64,000 nt of DNA, taken from Acanthochromis polyacanthus. Its lineage: Eukaryota > Chordata > Actinopteri > Pomacentridae. The position numbers were made by a program, and so were the translations under genes. The notes beneath the pieces are model-generated. The model worked only from the letters and a program-made list of their open reading frames with translations. It was not told the origin of the DNA and did not search any database. Positions 1-12,610 of the stretch are shown here, piece after piece; the stretch's first letter is position 1, and every line of letters starts with the position of its first letter. The stretch covers positions 11,207,361 through 11,271,360 of the forward strand of contig NC_067120.1 in assembly GCF_021347895.1 (NCBI RefSeq), in the 5' to 3' direction.

Positions 1-36
1 GTGCCACTGTGCAGTGACACTTTTTGTGGCACCGCC
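1..36 (-). repeat. Inverted copy of the minisatellite unit
   Basis: This is the reverse complement of the unit that fills 430-2660 (GTGCCAC, then the CACTG/CAGTG core, then GTGGCACC). It reads in the opposite orientation to every other copy and touches the window edge, so an inverted array may continue to the left. Confidence 0.8.
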
Positions 37-429
37 GCAGGCTTCTACGGAAGTAGACACGCATGCGCACTCACGTACTGCTAAGTGAACTCCGGTCGAT
101 ATCTATGGATAGCAGGCAGGCCGGGCGGCGTACCCATATAGATACCGGTGGAAGAGCAGCGTACCGCCAGCAGACCTTTTCACGGAACTGCGTTCCGCCA
201 CAAGATCTTTTGCTGGTACGCAGTTCCGGACCGTTCCGACTTACTTTCACCCCTGGTGGCATCTCCCTCAGACAGCGGAATAAACCATGGCATCTCGCCC
301 AAACAGCGGTAAAAGTACTGGCATTAACCATGGCATGTTCCCTAAACAGTGGCATTAACCGTGGCATCTCTGCTGGCATCTCCAGAGGCCACTGGAAATA
401 CCGCTGTGGCATCTCGCCCAAACAGTAGC
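37..429. repeat. Spacer between inverted repeat copies, with decayed repeat modules
   Basis: About 390 bp separate the inverted copy from the main array. The left part (37-240) is unlike the array and holds short inverted repeats, including perfect 10-bp arms GGAACTGCGT and ACGCAGTTCC at about 184-238. The right part (250-429) is made of diverged modules (GGCATCTCGCCCAAACAG, GTGGCATTAACC) that grade into the canonical array. Open frames on both strands are repeat artefacts. Confidence 0.6.
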
Positions 430-2660
430 ATCAGCGGTGCCACAAAAAGTGTCACTGCACAGTGGCATTAACCGTGGCGGTGCCACAAAAAGTGTCACTG
501 CACAGTGGCATTAACCGCTGCGGTGCCACAAAAAGTGTCACTGCACAGTGGAATTAACTGCTGCGGTGCCACAAAAAGTGTCACTGCACAGTGGAATTAA
601 CCGCTGCGGTGCCACAAAAAGTGTCACTGCACAGTGGAATTAACCGTGGCACCGCAGCAGTGCCACAAAAAGTGTCACTGCACAGTGGCATTAATCGTGG
701 CATTAACCGTGGCACCGCGGCGGTGCCACAAAAGTGTCACTGCACAGTGGCATTAACCGTGGCACCGCGGCGGTGCCACAAAAAGTGTCACTGCACAGTG
801 GCATTAACCGTGGCACCGCGGCGGTGCCACAAAAAGTGTCACTGCACAGTGGCATTAACCGTGGCACCGCAGCAGTGCCACAAAAAGTGTCACTGCACAG
901 TGGCATTAATCGTGGCATTAACCGTGGCACCGCGGCGGTGCCACAAAAGTGTCACTGCACAGTGGCATTAACCGTGGCACCGCGGCGGTGCCACAAAAAG
1001 TGTCACTGCACAGTGGCATTAACCGTGGCGGTGCCACAAAAAGTGTCACTGCACAGTGGCATTAACCGTGGCGGTGCCACAAAAAGTGTCACTGCACAGT
1101 GGCATTAACCGCTGCGGTGCCACAAAAAGTGTCACTGCACAGTGGCATTAATCGTGGCATTAACCGTGGCACCGCGGCGGTGCCACAAAAAGTGTCACTG
1201 CACAGTGGCATTAACCGTGGCACCGCGGCGGTGCCACAAAAAGTGTCACTGCACAGTGGCATTAACCGTGGCGGTGCCACAAAAAGTGTCACTGCACAGT
1301 GGCATTAACCGTGGCACCGCAGCAGTGCCACAAAAAGTGTCACTGCACAGTGGCATTAATCGTGGCATTAACCGTGGCACCGCGGCGGTGCCACAAAAAG
1401 TGTCACTGCACAGTGGCATTAACCGTGGCACCGCGGCGGTGCCACAAAAAGTGTCACTGCACAGTGGCATTAACCGTGGCACCGCGGCGGTGCCACAAAA
1501 AGTGTCACTGCACAGTGGCATTAACCGTGGCACCGCGGCGGTGCCACAAAAAGTGTCACTGCACAGTGGCATTAACCGTGGCACCGCGGCGGTGCCACAA
1601 AAAGTGTCACTGCACAGTGGCATTAACCGCTGCGGTGCCACAAAAAGTGTCACTGCACAGTGGCATTAACCGTAGCACCGCAGCAGTGCCACAAAAAGTG
1701 TCACTGCACAGTGGCATTAATCGTGGCATTAACCGTGGCACCGCGGCGGTGCCACAAAAAGTGTCACTGCACAGTGGTATTAATCGTGGCATTAACCGTG
1801 GCACCGCGGCGGTGCCACAAAAAGTGTCACTGCACAGTGGCATTAACCGTGGCGGTGCCACAAAAAGTGTCACTGCACAGTGGCATTAACCGCTGCGGTG
1901 CCACAAAAAGTGTCACTGCACAGTGGCATTAACCGTGGCACCGCTGCGGTGCCACAAAAAGTGTCACTGCACAGTGGCATTAACCGTGGCACCGCTGCGG
2001 TGCCACAAAAAGTGTCACTGCACAGTGGCATTAACCGTGGCACCGCAGCAGTGCCACAAAAAGTGTCACTGCACAGTGGCATTAATCGTGGCATTAACGT
2101 GGCACCGCAGCGGTGCCACAAAAAGTGTCACTGCACAGTGGCATTAACCGTGGCGGTGCCACAAAAAGTGTCACTGCACAGTGGCATTAACCGTGGCACC
2201 GCAGCGGTGCCACAAAAAGTGTCACTGCACAGTGGCATTAACCGTTGCACCGCAGCGGTGCCACAAAAAGTGTCACTGCACAGTGGCATTAATCGTGGCA
2301 CCGCAGCGGTGCCACAAAAAGTGTCACTGCACAGTGGCATTAATCGTGGCATTAACCGTGGCACCGCGGCGGTGCCACAAAAAGTGTCACTGCACAGTGG
2401 CACTAACCGTGGCACCGCGGCGGTGCCACAAAAAGTGTCACTGCACAGTGGCACTAACCGTGGCACCGCCGCGGTGCCACAAAAAGTGTCACTGCACAGT
2501 GGCACTAACCGTGGCACCGCCGCGGTGCCACTAAAAGTGTCACTGCACAGTGGCACTAACCGTGGCACCGCCGCGGTGCCACTAAAAGTGTCACTGCACA
2601 GTGGCATTAACCGTGGCACCGCCGCGGTGCCACAAAAAGTGTCACTGCCAGTGCCACAAA
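430..2660. repeat. Minisatellite array, about 44 copies of a 43/51/64-bp unit
   Basis: The invariant core is GTGCCACAAAAAGTGTCACT followed by GCACAGTGGCATTAACC. Spacing between cores takes three main values, about 43, 51 and 64 bp, depending on whether a GTGGCACCGCGGC module and a second ATTAATCGTGGC module are present, so the array has a higher-order modular structure. Each unit holds self-complementary segments (CACTG-CA-CAGTG; GGTGCCAC with GTGGCACC) that can form hairpins on either strand. Later copies show CAC-TAACC and CCACTAAAAG variants, and the last copy is truncated near 2650. The array sits in intron 1 of lactb. Long open frames through it are a product of its 51-bp (3 x 17) period and are not genes. 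Confidence 0.95.
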
Positions 2661-3188
2661 TCGGACCTGCTGTCTCCAAAATTGATAGGAAATCAGCAAG
2701 CATGACAGAATTCAGGGCATATTCAAGATGTATCAGGTTTTTCAAACTTTGGAAATCTGACATAACACTGTGCCATTTTAGGCTAAAATTGTGCAGACGT
2801 GATAAACCTGGGGGCCCTATTGCTCCAGTATTTGCCCTCGTAGAACAGTTTCCGTCACATTTTAACACTGGACACGTTAAGTTCTCTTGTGAGTGAATGT
2901 TGGACAACTGTCTAGAAGTACTGTAGTAAAACTGGTGTTGTCATGTTGGGAAAAAATGCAACTAGCTCCATCTTTACTGAACACGACAGTCACTAACCTT
3001 CACACCAGACCTGAGCTCCATCCACTGAGACCCCAACAACCAGCCCAGGAGCCCCGACCTCAGCCTGACAACACACAGATAAACCGAGGTGATACGGGTG
3101 GCAATAAAGTCACACAGGAGATAGAAGTTAAAGGAGATATGGAAGCTGGTGAATCAACAACAGCTCCCAGGCCTACCTCTGTGCCTAC
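2661..3188 (-). other. Right part of lactb intron 1
   Basis: Unique sequence between the minisatellite and the lactb exon 1 donor. No exon, RNA gene or mobile element is recognisable. LACTB exon 2 (conserved GAPG-type segment) was looked for in 1-3188 and not seen. Confidence 0.6.
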
Positions 3189-3530
3189 CTTTATCCGCTC
3201 CACAAGGTCTCTGCTAACTTTTATGGCTCCGTTGTATCGATCGCTCCTCTCTGCTTTGCCAACTTTATCAGCACAGGAGCTGTTGGCACCATCAGAGCTG
3301 TATTTCAGCCCGGCGGCTAAAACAAGTCCCACACCGGCGCCACATATCCAAACCGTGAACTTTGACCGGTGTTTGTAAAAACCCGAACCTCCAACAAATC
3401 GACGTTTCTGTATAAAAACACCGTTCGGCTGCTGCTGCCTGATTCGAGCTGCGGTCAGCAAAGGAGACTCCCGCAAAGTTAGAAAGGTGCATTTAGTACA
3501 AAAACGATGAGACAAAAACAACCGTGACAT
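3189..3530 (-). CDS. lactb: LACTB exon 1 (partial gene, first coding exon)
   Basis: Encodes the N-terminal 114 residues of the mitochondrial serine beta-lactamase-like protein, a filament-forming intermembrane-space protease related to penicillin-binding proteins. The start ATG at 3530-3528 has A at -3. An in-frame TTG lies 11 codons upstream and is not a credible start. The first 50 residues are rich in Arg, Ser and Leu and poor in acidic residues, as in a mitochondrial presequence. A short hydrophobic segment (FTVWICGAGVGLVLAAG) follows near residues 58-74. The end, IKVSRDLVERIK, matches the family segment SRDLLHRIK that opens the catalytic domain in vertebrate LACTB. The exon ends in phase 0 at AAG|GTAGGC. 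In human 15q22.2 LACTB lies just downstream of TPM1 on the same strand, as here. The catalytic SxxK motif is in exons outside the window. The presequence diverges strongly between species, so identity rests on the C-terminal motif plus synteny. Confidence 0.85.
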
Positions 3531-5595
3531 CCTTAGCAATTCTGCTCCTTTTGTTGTCAACAACTGGTTGTTGAACTGCTGCTGTAACTTGCTTACTTCC
3601 TATATGCATCATCGAACAAGACCAAGCTAATCGCATCATGATTCGCAAAACATCGAGCGAGAGGGCCGTTCAGCCTGAAACAATGCAGCTGTGGTTTATG
3701 CAAATAAGACTACCAAAGATAAAGGGAATCGATGATAAAATGGTAAATTCCACCCACATTAATCTTAAAATATTAAATGTGCATTCTGTTTAAACCCAGC
3801 TGCTTGCAACTTACTATAAACAGCAACACAAACGCAGCAGAGTTCTCTCCTCTGACTTGCATTTGTAGGAGCAACAAATACTTACTTCATCATGTTGTAA
3901 AAGTAGCATAATTTAACAAAAATATCACACACTGTTACATTTCAACCCCCCCAGTCTCACACAAATTAAATAAACTAAGGTTATTCATGGGTGAAACAAA
4001 CAAAAAACTGCACAAACAAACAGAAAATGGGGTCTGTGGTCTAAAAGGGGATAGGGTATGGTTAAATACCACTATCCCCCACTAAGTCTACCAAAAGTGG
4101 TAGATAAAAAACAAAAAGTCAAACCCTTCAAAAGAAAATACCATTCCCCAAAACAAAAAGAAAGAACTGCTGAGTTCTGGGCATTAATGTCACAAAGACA
4201 CTTTGGTTTCTGAAAAGAAGGCTGACTGATGGTGTCAAACTCTAGGTTGCCTACCCATACCCAACTGAGCAGCTAGGAGATCCCTCCTTATATCCCCGCC
4301 CAGCTGATTGGCAACAACACACAGCCGAGCTCAATCGCACAGGTGCAGCAGATTGAGCCTGATCTCAGAGTCAGGTCAGGCTGTGAACTTTCTAAGCCCA
4401 TATAAGCACAACTGTGTTTATATTTTATATAGTTTATATTTTGTGTAGGGACAAAGCATTTTCCCCATATTGAAATAAAATTCAGTTCTGTGTCACAGAA
4501 CTTGAATATCTGCAATTAGGAAAGTGCATCATATAAGCATAAGGGAAACAACCAACCAAAAAATGAGCCGTGAGACTGAGTAAATAATGCAGAAACCACC
4601 TTGGCTTATATTGCTCTCTGGTACTGAACATTCCCTAATAAATTTGTAATCTATTAAATTGAATGATTCACAGTGAATTGTGGGCCGTAATGGTAATCCA
4701 ATCTTTTAAGTTGTTACCTTTAATATTTTTAACAATTTAAGGTATTGAGTGGTGCTGTTAAAGTTTTATATACATTTCACAGTCAGGGTCGAGAATATGG
4801 AGCAGAGTGCTGAAAGATGTCAACCCAAACCTTGTTACACTCTCAAACTTTAGATGAAACTCTGAATTTTGTGCAGTTGTATTCAGCGTAAGGTCTCCCT
4901 GTCTCTCTCTCTCTCACAAACACACATGCAAACACACTTATCTGCCCACTGGTACAACAGAGGACTTTGAGGTCATGCCAACTATTTAGCTGCTGTCAGC
5001 ACAAGACACATTTTTTGTTCAAATTCCATGTCTCCACGAGCTGCATATACAATACTGTATATTGTACATGCTTGCAGTTTTGAATAGGCGGTAGAAGTCC
5101 ATTTTTCTTTTTCACATGTCCACACCACTCATACAGTGTTTAACTCTAGTGGCAGCTACTGAGAGAAGTCAGTCTGCAAATGTATAAGCAATGGCAGTCA
5201 TAGTTTACCATAAAGTCATATATGATGAAATCTTCTATAATTGAATAACATTTCCACTGGTGCTACATGGTTTAGCTATTATTAAACCGAAGCGATAATG
5301 TCCAGTAGCTGCAGTGAACCAAAGAAACACATGACAATGTTTATCCTGAGCTTGAACTCAAATTGAAGGTCATGAACAACTGAGCCAAAAGTAATGCAAT
5401 AAAACTGCAAACTGAACAAATCTCCACTTGTGCTGGAAGTTTAACACATTCTCCAGATCTGTGAGAAAAGATTAAGTTTATACATTTTTTTTTCCTTTAT
5501 ACTGCATTGTGCTTCATTCCCTCTTCCCCAAACCTTTAATTTAGATCACCTCTGTAATAAATAAAAAGGCAACAGATGCACCATGAACAAAGTTA
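3531..5595. other. lactb 5' region and tpm1-lactb intergenic spacer
   Basis: Contains the lactb 5' UTR and promoter; no clear TATA box was seen, and the segment near 3600-3700 holds a few CpGs. Two adjacent hairpins lie at 4047-4103. The stretch 4560-5595 shows only AT-rich unique sequence up to the tpm1 poly(A) site. No gene recognised. Confidence 0.5.
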
Positions 5596-5599
5596 GAAA

Positions 5600-6406
5600 A
5601 CTTTCAAAACGTGCTTTTATTTATATTCATAATTTGTACATTTCAGTTATGATAAACACTTGAAACATCTACATTAAAACAATGCTAAAACAATGCACGA
5701 CCAGTTGACAGAAAACATACTCCACAGACAAGATGAAAAAATTTTGTACCATGATTTTAAACAAAATTAGAAAGAACATACTGTAAGGAGTTAGCATCTT
5801 CTTCACTGCTCAACAATACAGTAGCACCAGTATACACACTGACAGGCATAGCCAATGTATACTTAGACTTGTGATTTTTTTTAAATTGGGGTAGGGAGTC
5901 TAATGTGTATTTTTTTAAACATAGTTTGTAAATATGCATAATGATGAGGTTTTTCTAAGTGCAAAATTTCTCCACTTTGTCCTTTGGTATGTGCATAATC
6001 AAGGTGGAATGGAAAAGTACCAGATCAGCTTCAGTACAGATGTAGAAAACAATTTTTGTAACCAGTGGCACGTTATTTCACCAGATGACTTGTAAAAAAA
6101 AAAAAAATGCAAAAAACAAACAAAAAAAAAACATCTCAAGGATTGCAAAAGGCAGACATGAAAACTGGCTTGCACAAACAATTGTGTTTCTCAGTTTAAG
6201 CTTCAACAAAGGGAATGGTTAAGCTTTGCTTCCTCTTAGCTTTGCTCCTTGGTTGAGTTCCGCTGAAGGCAGGACGGTGCAATAAGAATAGCATCTGGCT
6301 GTTTATTCTCCACCATTGACAAGGTACGAGAAGAGGGGTTTACGGTAAGCAAGGTGCAAGTACAAAAAGCCAAAAACCACAGTGTGTGTGGGGTCAGCCT
6401 GTGCTT
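5600..6406 (-). other. tpm1: tpm1 exon 9d 3' UTR
   Basis: About 800 nt from the 9d stop to the most distal poly(A) signal. It is AT-rich with A/T runs at 6092-6131 and has no competing open frame of interest. Serves smooth-type and low-molecular-weight isoforms. Confidence 0.7.
5616..5621 (-). terminator. tpm1: Distal tpm1 poly(A) signal AATAAA
   Basis: Minus strand reads TATAAATAAAAGCACG, with U/GU-rich sequence just downstream (toward 5585). It is the last strong signal after the 9d stop, so cleavage is expected near 5600. Confidence 0.7.
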
Positions 6407-6489
6407 TCACAAATTATTCAGTTCCATTAGAGTCTGGTCCAGCATCTGGTGCATATCGAGGTTCTCTTCTTTAGCATGTGACAGTTTCT
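6407..6489 (-). CDS. tpm1: tpm1 exon 9d (alternative C-terminus and stop)
   Basis: Completes codon 258 (G|AG) and encodes EKLSHAKEENLDMHQ followed by MLDQTLMELNNL and TGA. This is the 9d-type tail of smooth-muscle and low-molecular-weight tropomyosins. Acceptor CTAACAG|AGAAACTG. 83 nt, the same codon count as the 9a tail. Confidence 0.93.
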
Positions 6490-8255
6490 CTGTTAGGGCA
6501 TCAAATGAAGACATTTTAATCTCACACAGGCCAGCACAAGTGAGTCAGGTGGTTAGCTTGCATTAATAATCAAGCCTGCTACATCATTCAGCTCAGTTGT
6601 TACATCTGAGTGTTTTTTTTTTAAACCGGAGCTACACAGCACTGACAGAAAACAAGAGAAACACACTGAATGAACAAGCTCATATTATGATATGCAAGCA
6701 ACCATGCAAATCTACAACACTGACATACATAAACAGAACAACAACCTACAAAAAATGATTATTAAGTAATGTTATATTACAGTATTGATGTTATGATGCT
6801 AAACTAAGACTTGAAAATGAAATATTCAAGATAATCCCTGATTTTCACTGTTTTAAATACACGTCCACCAACAGCAACACAAATTTCAGGCAGTGCAGGC
6901 ATCGTACACGGACAATGCAAACGGAGGAGCTTTGGATCTTACACTGGATCAGATTGTCTCACACATGTTAAAAACAGACAAACAGATTCAACATTCACAC
7001 AAGTTAGTCCTCATTCAAGGCCACACGCAGTTCATTATTGAGTAGGCGGTTTTTCTCGAGTTGCCGGTAGAGGTGATCTTTGCAGTCAGAAAGCAAGGTG
7101 AAAAACAGAGAGGACAGGAAATCAGAGAAAAATGGGAAACGAGAAAGCGCAATGTCTTCTGACACCTACCTTCTCTAGAATAGGTCATTGAAGACACTTT
7201 AAATCTTCTTATAACACAGTGAAAATATCTGAATGGCTCTTAAATAACAATCAAAAAAGCATTTTACTCTAATTTTTGAGATTAAGCTTTGGCAGCCGTT
7301 TGAGATTTTTATCTGCAAAGGGTAAAGTAAGCCAGGACAGTGTGTAAAGTAAACACAAAGGACGGAGGATGAGTTGATTAAACCCAGAAAAAGGAAACAC
7401 AGCATTAACAATTGATCCTAAAATAAAATCCTGGATAATGTGGAAATAGAAAAAAATAACAGATTCAATCGCAGTTGTGTCTGTCTGTCATAATATCCAC
7501 TAAAACATCTTTGCATATGCTTAAATGTCAGCCAATCAGCAGTCTGAGGTTGGTCTCTTGTTTAAAAGACATTAAGGATGTGACCCAACCACAGTTCTGA
7601 AGTCTCAAATCACACACACCAGAAAAGTGCTCACTTCTCTTTGTATTTCTGTGTCTGAATTTATTGCAATGGCTGTAATAAAACAGACTCAGAACGTGTC
7701 ACTGTATATTTATTTCAATATATGACAGGATACTGTGTATCATACAAAGCCCGTTTGTCATAATCACTGATATCCTCCAGTTTTTCCAGCACCAGATAAT
7801 GTTCAACAACACTTACATACTGTTCTGTATTTCCACCCATCACTCTGCTTTACCACAATCTTCCTGATAACAATCAGCACCAATTCCCACCATTTCTCAC
7901 ATCCTTCCTATTCGTTACTCCTGTCAGGATACTACATGTTGCAAAGTGCTCGCTTCACTCACTCTCAAAAGACAACTCGGCTCAGCTTTTAGTCAAGCAC
8001 CTTTAGTTCCTCTAGGTTCTTGTGCTCACAGCACTACGGCGATATTTCTAATATCTCAGCTTCACAGATCAATATTTGAAGAAAATAAAAAGAACATTCC
8101 AAAGAATGAGTTAGCGGGAGCTAATGGTTTGATGAGATGCAGAAACAAAATCAGTAACATAACTTAAAATGAAGGCTTCCTGGTTTTATTAGAGCCACTT
8201 GAAAATAAATAGAAATTAAAAAGAAAAAAACAGGACAGAGTAAAGAGATACAGCT
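6490..8255 (-). other. tpm1 introns around exon 9c
   Basis: Noncoding sequence between 9b, 9c and 9d apart from the 74-nt exon 9c. A secondary AATAAA lies at 8185-8190. No mobile element or RNA gene recognised. Confidence 0.6.
7004..7077 (-). CDS. tpm1: tpm1 exon 9c (brain-type C-terminus and stop)
   Basis: After G|AT it encodes DHLYRQLEKNRLLNNELRV then ALNED and TAA, 24 residues in all. It closely resembles the brain-specific 9c tail of mammalian TPM1, which ends in NELKLALNED. Acceptor TGACTGCAAAG|ATCACC. The exon sits between 9b and 9d as in mammals. Confidence 0.88.
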
Positions 8256-8476
8256 TACATAGAAGGAAGGACGTTTATTTTTTACACAACGCAGAAAGAT
8301 TCTAGGATTCTGTACAAGTGATGGGATGCAATTAACGTTGACATGAGGATGAAAACATGAGGAGGAAAGGAAAGCGAAGACAGAGAGGGAAGGGGAAATG
8401 GAGAGAAGGCTGGTGAGAGCAGACAGATGCCACTCAGCCGGCAGGAGGCGTCGTTGATGAGGTGTAAACAATTTAT
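8256..8476 (-). CDS. tpm1: tpm1 exon 9b (last base of codon 284, stop, 3' UTR)
   Basis: A strong acceptor, TTCTTCTCTTCCACACAG|ATAAATTG, starts this exon. Joined to 9a after TCC AT it makes ATA TAA, that is Ile284 and stop, giving the canonical DMTSI end of striated alpha-tropomyosin. Coding part is only 8473-8476; the rest is 3' UTR ending after AATAAA at 8274-8279. If read in another splice setting (directly from exon 8) a long frame is open, but no tropomyosin has such a tail. Confidence 0.82.
8274..8279 (-). terminator. tpm1: poly(A) signal of tpm1 exon 9b
   Basis: AATAAACGTCC on the minus strand, about 195 nt downstream of the 9b stop. A reasonable end for the striated-muscle mRNA. Confidence 0.55.
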
Positions 8477-9835
<1,359 letters not shown>

Positions 9836-10178
9836 TCAGCACCATCGAGAAATGGGCTGTATTTCACTGCCATATCGCTGTCAGCCTTTATCTCTCACTA
9901 TGGCTCCTTGAACACTCAGTAATCATCTACGCTGGATTGCCTTTCCTACCTTGGAACTCAAAAGCAAACCAGCTAGATTTAATAGAGAGAGGATCAGAAC
10001 AGAGTAAGATGCTGTCTGAAAAAAGAGCCGCGATGAAATTAAGAGGGGAGCTGAAAAGAGTTCAGGAGGAAAGCCAAGAATGTGCTAAGCAGATTTTTTA
10101 TTTCGCACATCACTGACACAATAAACATTTCAAAATAACCAGAGTTGCATTCTGAGTTCAGAGGTGAAAAAAACATAC

Positions 10179-10248
10179 CTTCCAAGTCATCAATGGTCTT
10201 CTCAAGCTTGGCTACTGATCTCTCAGCGAACTCAGCACGAGTCTCAGC
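10179..10248 (-). CDS. tpm1: tpm1 exon 8
   Basis: 70 nt, [17 protein letters not shown] then TIDDLE and one base of codon 258. Constitutive coiled-coil exon; acceptor GCAG|GCTGAG, donor G|GTATG. Confidence 0.96.
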
Positions 10249-10371
10249 CTGCATTCCAGAGACAGATTTATGAGTCAGTCCAACAACTTGAGCTGTGATA
10301 CACCACCAGTGATTTGTATACATCAGCCCAGATTCAGGCTGCAACCCCAGATAAGGCAGTGTAAAATTTAC

Positions 10372-10434
10372 CTCCTTCAGCTTATCAGTGAGGACCTTGA
10401 TCTCCTCCTCATACTTGTCCTCCTTCTGTGAGTA
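10372..10434 (-). CDS. tpm1: tpm1 exon 7
   Basis: 63 nt encoding [20 protein letters not shown] plus E, residues 214-234. Constitutive; acceptor CCCACAG|TAC, donor GAG|GTAAAT. Confidence 0.96.
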
Positions 10435-10636
10435 CTGTGGGCCAAAAACAATGACGAGGAGTCAAGACTATGGGCATGGAGTCAAACACTGGACAGTGTA
10501 TTCAAACTGATACCACACATGTTTTACAGCATTTACAGAGACGAGTATGAAATAAAACTGAAGTGAGGAGACTCGACTCCCCGGGCTCTTCTGTTTCCCA
10601 TCCATCAAGTCTGTCGGGAAGCTGAGGTGCACTTAC

Positions 10637-10712
10637 CTTCTCAGCCTGGGCCTCCAGTGACTTCAGGTTGTTGGTCACAGTTTTCAACTCTTCCTCAAGC
10701 TCAGAGCATTTG
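10637..10712 (-). CDS. tpm1: tpm1 exon 6b
   Basis: 76 nt, (G)[17 protein letters not shown] then SLEAQAEK, residues 189-213. The exon used in striated and most nonmuscle isoforms, mutually exclusive with 6a. Acceptor ACACCAG|C, donor AAG|GTAAGT. Confidence 0.95.
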
Positions 10713-11190
10713 CTGGTGTTTTAGACAAAGGGATGAAGTTGCCAAGGACAAGAAGAGGGAGAGGGAGGAAAAGGAGGGAAACAAGGATGGAGAAAAGCAG
10801 AGAGGTGGAAAACACAAAACAGGTCGAGGGAAAGTAGAAAGAGAGGGAGAGGAAACAAAACAAGTAAGAACTACAGGGAATATACAAGGAAGGAACCCAA
10901 AGTGCCCTAAAAGTGCCTTAACAGAGCAGGAATGTGAGAATAGCTCCATTCACAGAGTAGTGAAATTAATAATTTAGGTAATGACATTTCAGCATTTGCT
11001 TCTCTTAAATGTAAGGTGTTATTCTTGCACAGCCCGTGCCATGTTAGGCCTGAAACTGTCTCATAAACCCAAAACAAAAGAGCATAAAAGAAGGAAAAGA
11101 ACAAGCACAGCGAGCAGAGCAGAGCAGAGCAGAGGCAGCACGAGCCATTCAAAGATAATACAAGTGTGTGTTAGCTTTTGTTTGTAGTAC

Positions 11191-11266
11191 CTGTGCGACT
11201 GAGGATTTTAGTGATTTCATGCTTTGCTCCAAAACGCTTAGCTCATCCTCCATTCTTCGAGCACGC
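11191..11266 (-). CDS. tpm1: tpm1 exon 6a (alternative)
   Basis: 76 nt, encoding RARRMEDELSVLEQSMKSL then KSSVAQ. Same phase and length as 6b, so one can replace the other. Acceptor ACTAACAG|G, donor CAG|GTACTA. It is more diverged from mammalian 6a than 6b is from its counterpart. Confidence 0.88.
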
Positions 11267-11475
11267 CTGTTAGTGGGTGTGGCGCACGTGTGCAAGCCAG
11301 AACCATTCAAACCACGACGAGCATGCAAATAATCGGCACATACAGTGAGAACACAGAGCACAGTTTAAATGGAAAAAAAAGTCCCATACTCGTATTGTGT
11401 ATTAGTGCTCAAAGCTTTCAGAATGTTTGCACATGCACAGTGTACGTTTGGATATGTAAAAGTGAAACTTCTCAC

Positions 11476-11546
11476 CCTTCTGACAGCTCAGCGCGCTCCT
11501 CTGTACGCTCAAGATCACCCTCAATGATGACCAGCTTACGGGCGAC
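11476..11546 (-). CDS. tpm1: tpm1 exon 5
   Basis: 71 nt, VARKLVIIEGDLERTEE then RAELSE plus two bases, residues 165-188. Acceptor CCTAAAG|GTC, donor GG|GTGAGA. Confidence 0.96.
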
Positions 11547-12070
11547 CTTTAGGTGCAGCACAACAAGGTGTTAGATATTGACAAATACTTTATAAATGTG
11601 ACACTGTTCACTGACATTAGAGTCAAAGTGGTCCAAGTCAACTCTAATGTGCCAGGAATCAATACTTCTACCCTGAGGATATATTTACCAAAATATTTGA
11701 CTATAGTCATCATATGTGTTATGTATGTAACTTATTTAAATATTTATCTGTGACAAATACATTAACAAACACCTATATCTGCTTGCAGCCACACTATAGT
11801 GTGTTTTAAACAAATGTTTATACCCCACACAAACAAGGTGAAGGCAGATGTCGGACTGAAAATTTCAAAAGTGTTGCTATAATTACACATATATGGGTAA
11901 AACTGCCATATAATCATGACTGTGAACATACTGGATTACATAAAATAACAGATTATTATGTTGTGAAATGAATAACCACATTTTAGAAATCTCTAAGTGG
12001 AACAGAGTCGGTGACGGGAGCTCTGATTGCAGTAGATAAATCTGCATGTTTGGTGTGTCCAAATAGTTTA

Positions 12071-12238
<168 letters not shown>

Positions 12239-12424
12239 TCAAGGGATGTTAGGAATCAGGAGCTGAGATGTGACAGACTGCCTGAGGATACAGATATCCG
12301 ATGAACGGTAACAGCGGCTAGTAAATCTTTAATATAGTCGAAGGGCGAATGGATTATTGCTTTCTTATATGAAAGAGGCTGAATAACTGCCTGTGCCCCT
12401 TACAAAATGATAGAAACATAGTCA

Positions 12425-12610
<186 letters not shown>

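Noticed and set aside
591..2896. Long open frames in several phases and both strands (VSLHSGINRG-type repeats)
   Set aside because: They only follow the minisatellite, whose main 51-bp period is a multiple of three; no start context, no domain.
3531..3563. Eleven-codon N-terminal extension of lactb exon 1
   Set aside because: Its first codon is TTG, and the ATG at 3530 has a good context.
8151..8476. Open frame of about 107 codons after the exon 9b acceptor, in the phase reached from exon 8
   Set aside because: No tropomyosin has such a tail; the 9a-9b junction explains the acceptor and gives the canonical DMTSI stop.
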